Shown: positions 36,916-46,605 of the stretch, one piece after another
How positions within the stretch are numbered: position 1 is the stretch's first letter
Layout: the number at the start of each line of letters is the position of its first letter
Assembly: GCA_024349245.1 (NCBI GenBank)
Contig: JALDNG010000022.1
Location: 3,489,501-3,553,500, forward strand
Reading direction: 5' to 3'
Source: Neodontobutis hainanensis
Taxonomy: Eukaryota; Chordata; Actinopteri; Gobiiformes; Odontobutidae
DNA: 64,000 nucleotides
Notes under the pieces: model-generated
Seen by the model: only the letters and a program-made list of their open reading frames with translations
What the model was told of the DNA's origin: nothing
The model's database searches: none
Translations under genes and position numbers: made by a program

Positions 36916-37853
36916 TGCGTGCATGTGTGTGGTGGCTCTTGACGGTGCAGTGATGCGAGGAAGCCTACCCGGAGGTGGCTCACACCTGAGAGACAGATGT
37001 GAGAGTCTAAACATGAATACTGGCTATAAAATACTATAAGCACTTAATGGCATAAAATAACACAAAGTAAAGTAATTAGGGTTAGGTTGAGAAACATTCA
37101 ACAGGTTGTACTGTAATCAATCTTAATCCTTGGTTTTCATTTTGCCAAGAGTCAGACATCACGGAAAACACATGTTCGCACTACAGATGATTATTACTTT
37201 GCACTCTCTACATTCAAAACTTGTGTTTAAAGGTCATTAGCAGGTTATCTGAGATCCTCTGCCTCAGCATCCCCATATAAGCTCACCTAGGTGATACTCC
37301 TTTGTACCTAAATAAACCAGACCATTCATTTTAATCACCCTATTCTGTTATTTATCCAATATGCTCTAAAAGAAAGGACAATGTGCCCCATTTGCTTAAG
37401 AGGTTGAAACATGTCTATTCTGTTATTGTTGAGATGTTTTGTCATGTTACATGTTGTTAAGAAACTCCCATAATATAAAAAAAAGTCTTGCACTATAATA
37501 TGTCTTGTCTTGTTAGAGGGTACTGGCATTTCTTTTTACACTCCCAAAAGCACATGCACCATCTTGGTGTGTAGTGAGAGAACAAGATCACCGTTTTATG
37601 AGTTGATGCTGTATGGTTGTGGGCTATATTATTTACATTGTGAGATGACACATTTGTATATATACAGTATACTATATACACACTGGCAGGCATTGCAGCC
37701 CCAATAACTGTTCTGCAAAGGACATGTAACTTTTGGAGACATCACATCCATGTAGTTACACACTTTGACCTACCTAATGAGCATACAGTTCTCTTTCATG
37801 GTTTAACAGGACATTAAATTAGAGAACAATAAACTGCTTGATATTTACGTATA

Positions 37854-39475
37854 CAGTCCCTGACAAAAGTCTTGTCGCTTATCCATTTTGTAGAAACAAA
37901 AGCTTATAACCTGACTTTAAAACTAATCGATTGGTTTTAGAAATGTTTCATATGAAAGCTAAAACACTCCCAAATTATGCTCAATATACTAAAATAAATT
38001 TGCTTCACTGAAGAAAGATTGATCATTTAATGAACACAGAAAGGTCAGATTTTGGCAAGACAAAAGTCTTGTCGCCTATAGAAAATTGAACAAATAATTT
38101 ACTTCAACTACAAAAATATGTTGCATAACGTCAGGGAATTAAGTAGTGGTGCTGTGAGATCCATATTTAATATCTTGTATGACTTCCATGAGCTTGAAGG
38201 ACTACATCCATGCGGTTAGACAATGATTCATACAATTTGTTGATGAAGTCATCAGGAATAGCAAAGAAAGCAGTCTTATATGCCTCCCAGAGTTCATCAA
38301 GATTCTTTTGTTTTGCCTTGCTGCTCAATGATGTTCATGTCTGGTGACTGGGCTGGCCAGTCCTGGAGCACCTTGATCTTCTTCGCCTTGAGGAACTTTG
38401 ATGTAGAGATAGAAGTATGCGATGGAGCACCATCCTGCTGCAAAATTTGACCCCTTTTATGGTTGGGAATGTAAGAGGTAGCTAATACTTCTTGATATTT
38501 TAGGCTATTGATATTGCCTTCCACCCTGCAAATGTCTTGCACACCCCCATACTGGATGTAACCCCAGACCATGATTTTTCCGCCACCAAACTTAACTGTT
38601 TTCTGGGTGAATCTTGGATCCATGCGGGCTCCAGTAGGTCTCCTGCAATATTTGCGGCGGCTGTGATGTAATTCAACTGAGGATTCATCTGAGAAATCCA
38701 CCTTCTGCCACTTTTCCAGTGTCCATCCTTTTAGAAGGCTGTGGGCCTTGGCAAATGCCACACGGTTTTTTAATTGCCTTTTGTTTAGTGCTGGTTTCTG
38801 TGCACTGATTCGACCATGGAGGCCATTTCGGGACAGAATTCTACAAACTGTTCTGGTTGACACAGGGACTTGAGGTGACCAGGCCTGGTGGAGCTCTGCT
38901 GCAGTGGAAAAGGGGCTGGCCTTGGATTTTCGCATCAACAAACGGTCCTCCCGAGCAGTTGTCTTGCGGGGTCTGCCGGACCTGGGCTTGTCAAAAATAT
39001 CTCCAGTTTTTTCATATCTTTTTCTTATTCTTTGTACTTGACGCTGAGACACATTGAAGGTGTCAGCCACCTCAGCAGTGGATCTGGTCTTCAGCCTCTT
39101 GATAATTAACGCTTTGGTCTCAGGGTGGATCTTAGGCATGTTGTCAGAGGTCTGGTGTGCTGGGGTTCTTTTTATACACTCCCACTAATTGATTGATCAG
39201 GAACTGATCACAGGTGAGGCTGTAATCTAGGATTGGGTGCATCATATGACAAGGCGACAAGACTTTTGTCTTGCCAAAATCTGACCTTTCTGTGTTCATT
39301 AAATGATCAATCTTTCTTCAGTGAAGCAAATTTATTTTAGCATATTGAGCATAATTTGGGAGTGTTTTAGCTTTCATATGAGACATTTCTAAAACCAATC
39401 GATTAATTTTAAAGTCAGGTTATAAGCTTTTGTTTCTACAAAATGGATAAGCGACAAGACTTTTGTCAGGGACTG
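37854..39475 (-). mobile_element. Near-complete Tc1-like transposon (1,622 bp, DD35E)
   Basis: The element starts CAGTCCCTGACAAAAGTCTT, ends with its inverse, and sits between TA dinucleotides (37852-37853 and 39476-39477). Its terminal inverted repeats run about 227 bp (37854-38080 and 39249-39475) with only about three mismatches. Each repeat holds two direct copies of GACAAAAGTCTTGTCGC, one at the tip and one about 200 bp inside. This is the IR/DR plan known from Sleeping Beauty-like elements. A single transposase gene lies between them on the minus strand. The near identity of the two arms suggests recent insertion. Confidence 0.95.
38167..39139 (-). pseudogene. Tc1-like transposase, DD35E, frameshifted near the C-terminus
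   Basis: The open frame starts MPKIHPETKALIIKRLKTRS at 39139. Residues 1-110 form the paired-like helix-turn-helix region with the basic linker SGRPRKTT at about residues 54-61. The catalytic triad is visible as D151 (in FSDESS), D236 (in LQQDGAPSHT) and E272 (in MNIIE), with GGGKIMVWG between. The gap from the second D to E is 35 residues, one more than the 34 of classical Tc1. Right after E272 the frame runs QQGKTKES and stops at 38297. Shifted by two bases, a coherent end continues from SSKAKQKNLDELWEAY to a stop at 38167. A small deletion just after the catalytic E, where family members carry an LW motif, best explains this. As it stands the copy is unlikely to be active. Confidence 0.9.
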
Positions 39476-40565
39476 TAGTGTTTGACCATTATTAAATAAG
39501 TGTTATGTATTATAACTGCATTTTTTTTATTTGCACATTACAGTGATTGTTTCTGGGTAATTTATTGTCATTGTGCGCTGTCCAATAATTTTGATCATGT
39601 GACCTCAGCGTGGATCAAGCTGCTAAATGTATTGTTCAGGAATGAGAGTTAGTTTAATGACAATGTGTTTATGTTGTGGGGTTTTGAGAGACGCTTTGAG
39701 GAAATGTACGTGCACGCACTTTAGGGCCCAATACAGCACAGATTGCACTGGGGCGTGTCAGTACAACCTTATGCCACTGGTGGTATGCATAGATAGTAAA
39801 TAAAAATGGATGTAATCTGCCCATTGGTCCCCTGTTTACTGATATGACTCCAATTCATGGGCAAAAAAATGGCGATTACATCCGGACATTTCAGACTCCT
39901 TCGTCAGAGGATGTTACTAAAATGGGCAAAGGGAGTGTTGCATCGCAAGCGCGTGCGTGGGTAATTACGCCCACTCCGCGGTAGCCGAGGCTAAGGCTAA
40001 TGCTAACCTGTTGCTAACACCAGGCTAACGCAAGTGGAGCTCTCCCGTTCCAGCAACATTTTTTTTTCACAGTGGGATTTTCCGCCCCTCTTGTTGCTAT
40101 CGTTGGACTGCTCTCGTTCGTCGATAGTAAGTGGACTTCATGACTTTGACTGCATTTATCAACTAATTTGAAATTAACTCTAATGGCTGTTAAAACTTTT
40201 TTATTCTTTGATAGTTTTATTAGACGTTTTACTTGTAAGACCACTAAAGAAAGCACAGACTTCAAACGTATAAATACGTTTATTCCTACTTCTGTTTTTT
40301 TGTGCATGTTTTGGGGATTAAGCTATAATATTGAAAGATTGTTATCTGTCACATACTTTTTCTAAATAGAGTTAAAACTTTTATTAAATGTACAGAAAGA
40401 ACCTGTAGATTATGCAATTAAAGCCATAATATTATAAATACTTCTAAAATAAAATAAAATTATTTTAGATTCATGAACACGCTATGTTTCTCTCTATAAT
40501 ATGTTATATAGTTAATATTTTATAAGCTATAATATAGCATACTAATCTAACTTTTTCTATTGTAG

Positions 40566-40628
40566 TTTAAAAGATGTAAAACATCACTTCTCACATTGCA
40601 CACTCCCAAGAACCCACTGCCCAGACAA
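40566..40628 (+). pseudogene. Dead duplicate of the SGNH gene's start-codon exon
   Basis: An acceptor (CTATTGTAG) and a donor (CAGACAA then GTAAGT) bound a 63-bp segment. It resembles the next exon at 40705-40776 in its start (TTTAAAAGATG versus TTTTCAAGATG), its middle (CTCCCAAGAAC in both) and its end (CAGACAA versus CAGAAAA, both followed by GTAAGT). Here the ATG is followed at once by TAA, so it cannot start the protein. It may be a non-coding leader exon made by tandem exon duplication. Confidence 0.5.
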
Positions 40629-40704
40629 GTAAGTGCAGTTACATGTTACTTGGGAGACTATATTTTACTTAGTTACAGCCACGTTATGCATAACTCTCTT
40701 GTAG

Positions 40705-41111
40705 TTTTCAAGATGGACTTGCCCTCTGCTTCTTCACCTGGAAAGCAGAACTCCCAAGAACATGCTGCACAGAAAAGTAAGTCCAATTATGGCTGCATAT
40801 TTAACCTTTTTTTAATTATAATTTTTTTGAACGACTCAATTGTAACTTTTTTCACATTAATTTATGCATTCTTTTCACATCTAGAAACTGTGTGGATCAT
40901 TGGTGACAGCCATGTCCGGCGTGGAGCCCAGAGAGCTGCAGCAACAACACTTAGCCACCTCAGCCATCCACATGCCCGGGTTTGCTGGTTTGGCCTTTGT
41001 TGGAGTGGGGTCCTGTCCTTTTTGAGGGCACGTTGCAAAGAAGATCAGTGCTGGAGGTCCTCCTGATTCACTGTGCCGGGAATGACCTGAGCATTTTGTC
41101 CAGTGTCAAGG
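40705..41111 (+). pseudogene. SGNH/GDSL-hydrolase-like gene fragment, two exons, frameshifted
   Basis: Exon one (40705-40776) starts at ATG 40713 and gives 21 codons, MDLPSASSPGK...AAQK, plus one base, then GTAAGT. Exon two starts at 40885 after TTCACATCTAG and joins in frame to give KTVWIIGDSHVRRGAQRAAA and further on ARVCWFGLCWSGVLSFL. After ARCKED the frame is broken by a one-base change near 41036-41047. The next block, VLEVLLIHCAGNDLSILSSV, is in the shifted frame up to a possible donor at 41112. GDSH with G-N-D later are the block I and block III signatures of SGNH hydrolases. The catalytic His block is not seen, so the gene is truncated. An upstream non-coding exon may end at 40126 (GATA then GTAAGT). 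Confidence 0.65.
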
Positions 41112-41514
41112 GTGAAGGTGGAAATAGCGAGGATGGGATGAGGAGTTTAAAATGACTGCTGCAGGACGGGACCCTGTGGAAAGTCAGAAAAACTCAAATA
41201 AAAATCACACAAAACTAATTCAAGTTGGGCTGTCTTGGTTGAAAGCCCACTCACCACGACTGGTACACAACACAATGTTAACACAATGTTAACACAATGT
41301 CAGCCAACGAGTTGTGTCCACAGTCAACTTGACACCACAAAAGTGATAGTAATCTATGGCTGCGTCCCTCGCAGGAAGTATAACGAGTGCATCTCAATAG
41401 AAAAATACTAACAAATTGGTAAACTAAAAACTAGAAAAACAGCTTTCAGTCAGTCTGCCTTTTCTGTTCGAGCTTCTAAACAATTAAACATTATTCCAAA
41501 TACCATCAGAGAAA

Positions 41515-42010
41515 TTAATTTAAGTGGATTATTTTACTCTCTTTTAAAAATGTGTCTCTTCAGATCAGACTTGTCAGTATTATAACCCTCTATGCCCTGC
41601 TGTTTTAACAACTTCTGTTTCTCTTTGTTTAATAAGATGTCTGTAGTGTAATGCATCTGATGCATGATTTCTATTTGTCCTTTTTAATATTGTTATTAAT
41701 GATGTTTCTGATAAAGCTGCTGTTCGCTTGTGACTACAATTCTACTACACCTACAACTGCAGTTCTACAATAACCCACGTGGACTAATGTTACTCTGGCA
41801 TATTATACAGTTGTGCTATTGGTCAGTATGTACTGTCCTTGTAATAAAGATGACACATAAAGCTTTGGGTACCCTCAAATCAGTGCAGAAGCAATCCGTC
41901 TCAAAGTGTTGACTGCATGACCAACTGGAAGAGGTAGGAGTCCAGTTCTGTCTCCTCATCTTCAACACCCACTGGTCCAGTCTGTCTGGATCACCTAGAG
42001 GAAAACAAAC
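41515..42010. repeat. Segmental tandem duplication, copy 1
   Basis: From ATTAATTTAAGTGG to CACCTAGAGGAAAAC this block is repeated at 42027-42840 with few substitutions. Shared parts include CTGCTGTTTTAACAACTTCT, AGATGTCTGTAGTGTAA, TTCTACAATAACCCA, GTCAGTATGTACTGTCCTTG and the whole THAP exon on the minus strand. Its first part, with the bases just upstream (41440-41580), looks like the C-terminal tail of a non-LTR polymerase (SAFSVRASKQLN... on the plus strand). Confidence 0.92.
41873..41994 (-). CDS. THAP domain exon 2, distal copy
   Basis: After the acceptor CCTCTAG (AG at 41996-41995) the exon reads, with the phase-1 G of exon 1, GDPDRLDQWVLKMRRQNWTP then TSSSWSCSQHFETDCFCTDLR. It keeps the C-x2-H pair (CSQH) and the conserved W and NW-P positions of THAP zinc fingers. 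It is intact in frame and differs from the proximal copy (42700-42821) at a handful of residues. I end it at the GT after TTGAGG, but the true donor is uncertain. Exon 1 could splice to either copy; which one is used cannot be told. Confidence 0.5.
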
Positions 42011-42164
42011 AAAAACTAGTTAGCACATTAATTTAAGTGGATTATTTTAGTCTCTTTTAAAAATGTGTCTATTCAGTTCAAACTTGTCAGTATTATAACC
42101 CTCTGTGCCCTGCTGTTTTAACAACTTCTGTTTCTCTTTGCTTAATAAGATGTCTGTAGTGTAA

Positions 42165-42463
42165 CTAATGACTAATTCAAAACACATCTATTCAGACTGG
42201 CCTACTCAATCCCACCATAACTGCACTGTTCTGTCATCAACAAATAAGTTTTTATTTGTTGCTTTTAATTGTTGTCCTTGAGTATTTCAATTATGTGTAA
42301 TTGATATGTAAAGCGTCTTTGCGTCCCCAGAAAAGCACTATATAAAATTGATGTAATAATAATAATAAGAATAATAATAATGTGCTATTGTGTTTTTACT
42401 ATTAGTATAAGGCGACATTGAGTGTCCAGAAAAGTGCGTTATAAATAAAATATATTATTATTA
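42165..42463 (+). mobile_element. LINE 3' tails inserted in the duplication
   Basis: The insert contains two LINE-like 3' ends in series: GCGTCTTTGCGTCCCCAG then AAAAGCACTATATAAAATTG with an (AAT)n tail, and again GTGTCCAGAAAAGTGCGTTA then TAAATAAAATATATTATT. Such CAGAAAAG(C/T)GC-TATAAA-AAT tails are typical of fish L2-like elements. Part of the upstream ORF end (CAAAACACATCTATTCAGAC) is also present. Absence from copy 1 shows that it arrived after the duplication, or was lost from one copy. Confidence 0.7.
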
Positions 42464-42699
42464 TTAATGCATGTTGTCTATTTGTCCTTTTTAATATTGA
42501 CAGCGTGTTTTATTTGTGCTCCTAATGGCCTGAATGTTATTAATGATGTTTCTGATAAAGCTGCTGATTGCTTGTGACTCACTGTGCAGTTCTACAATAA
42601 CCCATGTGGACTAATGTTACTCTGGCATATTATACAGTTGTACTGTTGGTCAGTATGTACTGTCCTTGTAATAAAGATGACACATAAAGTTTTAGGTAC

Positions 42700-42821
42700 C
42701 CTCAAATCAGTGCAGAAGCTATCCCTCTCAAAGTGTTGACTGCACAACCGCCTGGAAGAGGTAGGAGTCCAGTTCTGTCTCCTCATCTTCAACACCCACT
42801 GGTCCAGTCTGTGTGGATCAC
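42700..42821 (-). CDS. THAP domain exon 2, proximal copy
   Basis: After the acceptor TTTTCCTCTAG (AG at 42823-42822) the exon adds GDPHRLDQWVLKMRRQNWTP and TSSRRLCSQHFERDSFCTDLR to the exon-1 product. Together they give a C-x4-C...C-x2-H zinc-finger layout with the conserved W and NW-P, as in THAP domains (DNA-binding, found in THAP proteins and in P, Kolobok and ISL2EU-like transposases). The exon is 122 bp, so with the single base from exon 1 it ends on a codon boundary at GT. No downstream exon (transposase or coiled coil) is recognised at lower coordinates, so the rest of the gene is missing or unrecognised. Confidence 0.6.
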
Positions 42822-43754
42822 CTAGAGGAAAACTTAAAACATACAGAAACACATTAGGTGCTATTATAACATTAAAAGGTTACCAAACTAGTACAGTACA
42901 TATAGTGTTACAATAACAATTGCAGGGCTGGGTTAGGGTAGATAACAACAGGCTTCACATAAGATCATGGTCATAAGCTTGTAATAATTTCTATTTCAGA
43001 TTTATAAATATTAAAATAGTAGTTTATACCTTAGATGTATTGAACAGCACTAGGTTCTAGGTACAGTTGTCACTTTATAACACACTCTGAAGGCAGTTCA
43101 ATATAAGAGCAACAGAGACACCTTCTACACGTCCCAAACGGAGCTCATACACAAAACGCTAGTGCAATCTTGTGTGCAATAACGATTTCATAGAAAAAGT
43201 TAATTATTTTTTTTTGCGAGATATTCTTACATTAGCTTAACACATAATGATAGCACGTTATTTTCAAAAGTCATTAGCGGTGGGCTTCAGAGCATTGACG
43301 GTAGCCTACCGGAGCGTATTTTCTACAGTCATTGTGTAGAGCACCCGGTGAATAATGCAGTTATATCAAGTAGCGCTCATTTGCCCGTTATATGTCAAAG
43401 CCATAACATGCTTAAGCCGATCACTTAAAAAAATATTACAGCTGAAATTAATAAATATATTGTTTTGCTGTTAAACTTGTTTAACCATGTTAAGTAATGC
43501 AAATAGTGTTTTTGAGCCTTGATATATTGTATATCTGGATCTTTTTTAAAGCATAAAGCAAAGCCAGTAAAAATAAATTTAAAATTCTACCTTAATTGTA
43601 TTATAATTAACATCGAATTCTAAATGACCGTACTCGATGTAATTTTGATGGGTAAAAGTTGTTAGCTCGGCTAAATAGCTAAGTAATGCTATATATTTAG
43701 CCGTGTAAGAGACCTCAAAACCACCCATAAAACCAAGAAAATAGTATTACTCAC

Positions 43755-43818
43755 CGAAAAACTGAAGACCACACTTCTTGGGGGGTCTGTTAGTACAGCC
43801 AACAGCACAGCAAGCCAT
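43755..43818 (-). CDS. THAP domain exon 1 with start codon
   Basis: ATG at 43818-43816 opens MACCAVGCTNRPPKKCGLQFF, the classic beginning of a THAP domain: start Met, C-x4-C pair, then a basic/aromatic FF. The donor follows one base into the next codon (TTC G then GTGAGT, GT at 43754-43753). The 21 codons plus one base match the phase of both exon-2 copies. Upstream on the minus strand lies a leader with GC-rich sequence (about 43830-43990). The intron to the proximal exon 2 would be 933 bp. Confidence 0.62.
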
Positions 43819-44049
43819 TTACACAACTTTCTTCTTAAATACTCAGAGAACAGCCGAGGGTAAAGAAGCCTGACACACTGATCGCCTAACATGCGCCAAG
43901 CCAGCAAGTATCATGGAGGAGCTAACTAGCCACTTGTTAGCCAGCTAGTCACACGACGTGCGCGAGGCTCGGTGATTGACACATGCGAGTCAAGATAACC
44001 ACACCCACAATTATGCACAAAACTAAACTTTTCAGATAGCATAAACGGA

Positions 44050-44375
44050 CGTAATAATCAAAAATTCACCCCCCCCAGAGTTGTCACATGGTAAAAACTT
44101 AGCTCTAGAGATAGGAGCCATCTTTTGTACCAGGCTGTAAACATGTTTTTTACACCCGTAAAGTCGCCATTGGGTTTCTCCTTATATTTCCGCTTTTGGA
44201 GCCTGCCCTCTGGTGGACGGCGGTATATTGCCGTATTTCGATGTATTTTGACGTATGGCGGCGCCCTTACGCAGGGACCGTTTAGGAGGTTCCATCTTAG
44301 ACGCCTGGTGGTATGGTTACAAAAAGTGTGCGCTATAGAGTGCATTCTGTTGACTGTATAACATAGAAGTCTCAC
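44050..44375. repeat. GC-richer repeat-like block
   Basis: The block includes TAGCTCTAGAGATAGGAGCC, ATGTTTTTTACACCCGTAAA, GCCCTCTGGTGGACGGCGGT and GACTGTATAACATAGAAGT, words I have met repeatedly in fish non-coding DNA. It directly follows the SGNH/THAP island and may be its edge or a separate element. A 105-codon open frame on the minus strand has no recognisable domain. Confidence 0.3.
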
Positions 44376-45548
44376 TCGAGAGTGGGGAAAAAAATGCTAT
44401 TTCTTCCTCAAATAGAACATGTTTCATCATATTCCAAGATGAATGCTAAAGTTGCACTTTTTAAAAATAAACTAAAAGAACGTTGTGGTTTTTCAGGTGT
44501 ATTATGGCTCCTGCTCTGCAAACTAAAAACCTTGCTTTTGCATCTACATTGCATTAAACATGAGAAAAACTCGGTACATGAAGGAGTGAGTCTCTAAGGA
44601 GTGCCTAGGAAACTGGTGCAGCGTTTTAAATTTAGAGGTTGGAAAATAAAACTGCTTCACATTCTTGTTAATGGCAACACATTTGCATTTTTTAAAGAAT
44701 GTTTTATGGCCTTTTTTGCCATTGACAGTAGATCGACAGGAACTAGGGTGACAGAGAGAAAATTGACATTGAGCATATGTAGAAATTGAACTTGAACCCA
44801 CACATCTGCATTTTATAAGAAGCTTCAAACATAATTTCTTATATAAATAACAACTGTGGGGGCACTTGTAAATTGTCACAGTTCTTAGCAGATGCAAGGC
44901 CTCTTCAGGGGTTTCCTGTACCAAACCATGCCATTCTGATTCAAACTGTACCTTACTGCTCAGTGCAAAAAAAAAAAGCTAGTGTTAAAAGCCTGTGCAG
45001 AACTGAGCGTCTCATGTGTTACCCAGAACATATTTCCTGAATGAATAAGTATCCACAAGGCCTAAGAAAAGCAGAACAGGAATAGGAGTAAATTAAAAGC
45101 ATATATCCTGGATTTAACACATCCCTTACACTGGATTAGTTATCTATCCAGTACGGCGAGGGAAATTAAACACTAAAAATAGTTTGAAGCGTGTAGTGTT
45201 TGTATGTTTAAGCTGATACAGTGGGGGGTATGTCGAACGGTCGAAGGGTGAGGGGGCGACACGTATGAGGGAGATGTGTGTGTTCTAATGTGTTTATTTT
45301 CTGGGCACTGCGTTTACCCTGGCCTCACTGCAGACACTCATTATCCCAGCACAGCCCAGTCTATGTGGATGGCCGTGATAACGAAAGCGACAGTCCTCGC
45401 GCGGCAAACTGTTTCTGGTCCAGTGAGAGTCTGCCAGGGACCAGTTACAACGGCCCATTCATTCATCCCCTCCGTCTCAGACAGAAACGAGTCGGTTACC
45501 TGGACCCGAGAGGGTTTGGTCAGATGTGATAGCGGACAAATCTGCTCG

Positions 45549-45587
45549 GACACAGTGCAGACGGCAAGCAGCCGTCTGCACTGTGTC
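45549..45587. repeat. Perfect hairpin, 17-bp arms, 5-nt loop
   Basis: GACACAGTGCAGACGGC is followed by AAGCA and then the exact inverse GCCGTCTGCACTGTGTC. The stem is GC-rich and lies within a GC-richer stretch (45270-45650) in which several frames stay open without any recognisable domain. Confidence 0.97.
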
Positions 45588-46330
45588 ATCAAAGAACACC
45601 GGAGTGAGAGTCTGAGAGCACCGAGAAGCAGCAGAGCTAAGTAGAGATAAGATGGATGATGGAGCGGCAGACAGAAAATGCAATGGGGAAATCTTTCTTT
45701 TGATAGTGGGATTTCAATGATAGGAGCTGAAGTCTGTAGCCGACAAGATAGAGACTTCTTAGCTCTGCACATCCAGCCTCCAGTGATAGAAACACAACAT
45801 TTATTACTGCTCAAGTGTATTACTAAATAGCAGACCTGGGTCTCACCTACAGTAGCCCTGCAGGAACACTCTGTTGTTGTTGAACAAACTCAGTGGAAAT
45901 GTTAAGTAAAAAAAAAATTTAATGAAAGATTGGTTGTTAAAAAAAACAAACAAAAAAAACAATGAAAGATTATTGTAATATGTCCTCTCTGTGCATTTTT
46001 TAAGTAAATGGAAAGTAATGGAACTTCCGCCTCAAGTCTCAACATCTCAGGTTTGTAAAAATAAAAGCCATTCCAGTCCAGTCCACTGGAACCATGCTTC
46101 TATGGTATCTCAAGCCCCAGCCCAGTAAACCCCTGAAAGTTCATAAGCAGTTGTTTGTGGTGTGTTAAAACATAACAGCTACCGCAAACCTGTGATTTCT
46201 GGGTGTCTGATTGTACACCCAACCCTAACCAAACTAAAAATAGTGGTTTTACAGTCGGTTTGAATAACCTACATTTACCATTGAGGTGCATGTGTAGAAT
46301 GTAACCTCCGCCTTCAAACCACAGCTCTTT

Positions 46331-46605
46331 TATAATAATAATAATAATAATCTTTATTTTTATATAGCGCTTTTCCACCTATGGCAGTAGGCACTCAAAG
46401 CGCTTTACATACATTAAACTATTACCAGTGTTACAGAACTTCACTGGAGGCAATGTAGGTTAAGTGTCTTGCCCAAGGACACAACGACAGTATGCGGGGG
46501 AGAGCGGGATGTTATGATGTTTTGGGATGTTTCGAGCGGGATTCGATCCGCCCACCCGCCGGTCGAAGGACGGCCGCTCTACCCACTGTGCTATACTGCC
46601 GCCCC
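46331..46605 (-). mobile_element. tRNA-derived SINE, copy 2
   Basis: In minus orientation the head is GGGCGGCAGTATAGCACAGT then GGGTAGAGCGGCCGTCC, followed by GGATCGAATCCCGCTC as a B-box. The body has CTTGGGCAAGACACTTAACC and the tail has AAAGCGCTTTGAGTGCC, AGCGCTATATAAAAATAAAG and an (ATT)n end. It shares its order and most words with the copies at 9549-9880 and 58741-58996. Confidence 0.8.

Larger units (their letters stand above)
42027..42840. repeat. Segmental tandem duplication, copy 2 (with insertion)
   Basis: This is the second copy of the block at 41515-42010. It is longer because about 300 bp are inserted at 42165-42463, between GTCTGTAGTGTAA and TAATGCATG; the first copy is continuous there. 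Outside the insertion the two copies are nearly collinear. Confidence 0.92.
39900..44060. mobile_element. Candidate two-gene mobile island (SGNH + THAP), ends undefined
   Basis: The plus strand carries a spliced gene with an SGNH-hydrolase-like domain starting from about 40.1 kb. The minus strand carries a THAP-domain gene start at 43818. The genes converge, each with its own GC-richer leader near the outer edge of the island. THAP domains are known DNA-binding modules of P, Kolobok and ISL2EU-type transposases, and SGNH domains occur in several fish retroelements (for example Ngaro and CR1/L2 relatives). I found no convincing terminal repeats or target duplication. The faint inverted similarity TGGCGATTACATCC (39.87 kb) versus ACCCGTAAAGTCGCCA (44.16 kb) is suggestive only. 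Decayed host retrogenes are the alternative. Confidence 0.35.

Noticed and set aside
42830..42836. In-frame FPL residues just upstream of the THAP exon-2 acceptor
   Set aside because: FPLGDP resembles THAP proteins, but using an upstream AG gives the wrong phase for exon 1 or a TAG stop. The TCTAG acceptor with GGT-GAT-CC fits the phase.
45276..45814. Several overlapping frames up to 157 codons on both strands
   Set aside because: Three frames are open at once, as expected in a GC-richer block with few stops. None has a recognisable domain, and the perfect hairpin at 45549-45587 lies across them.
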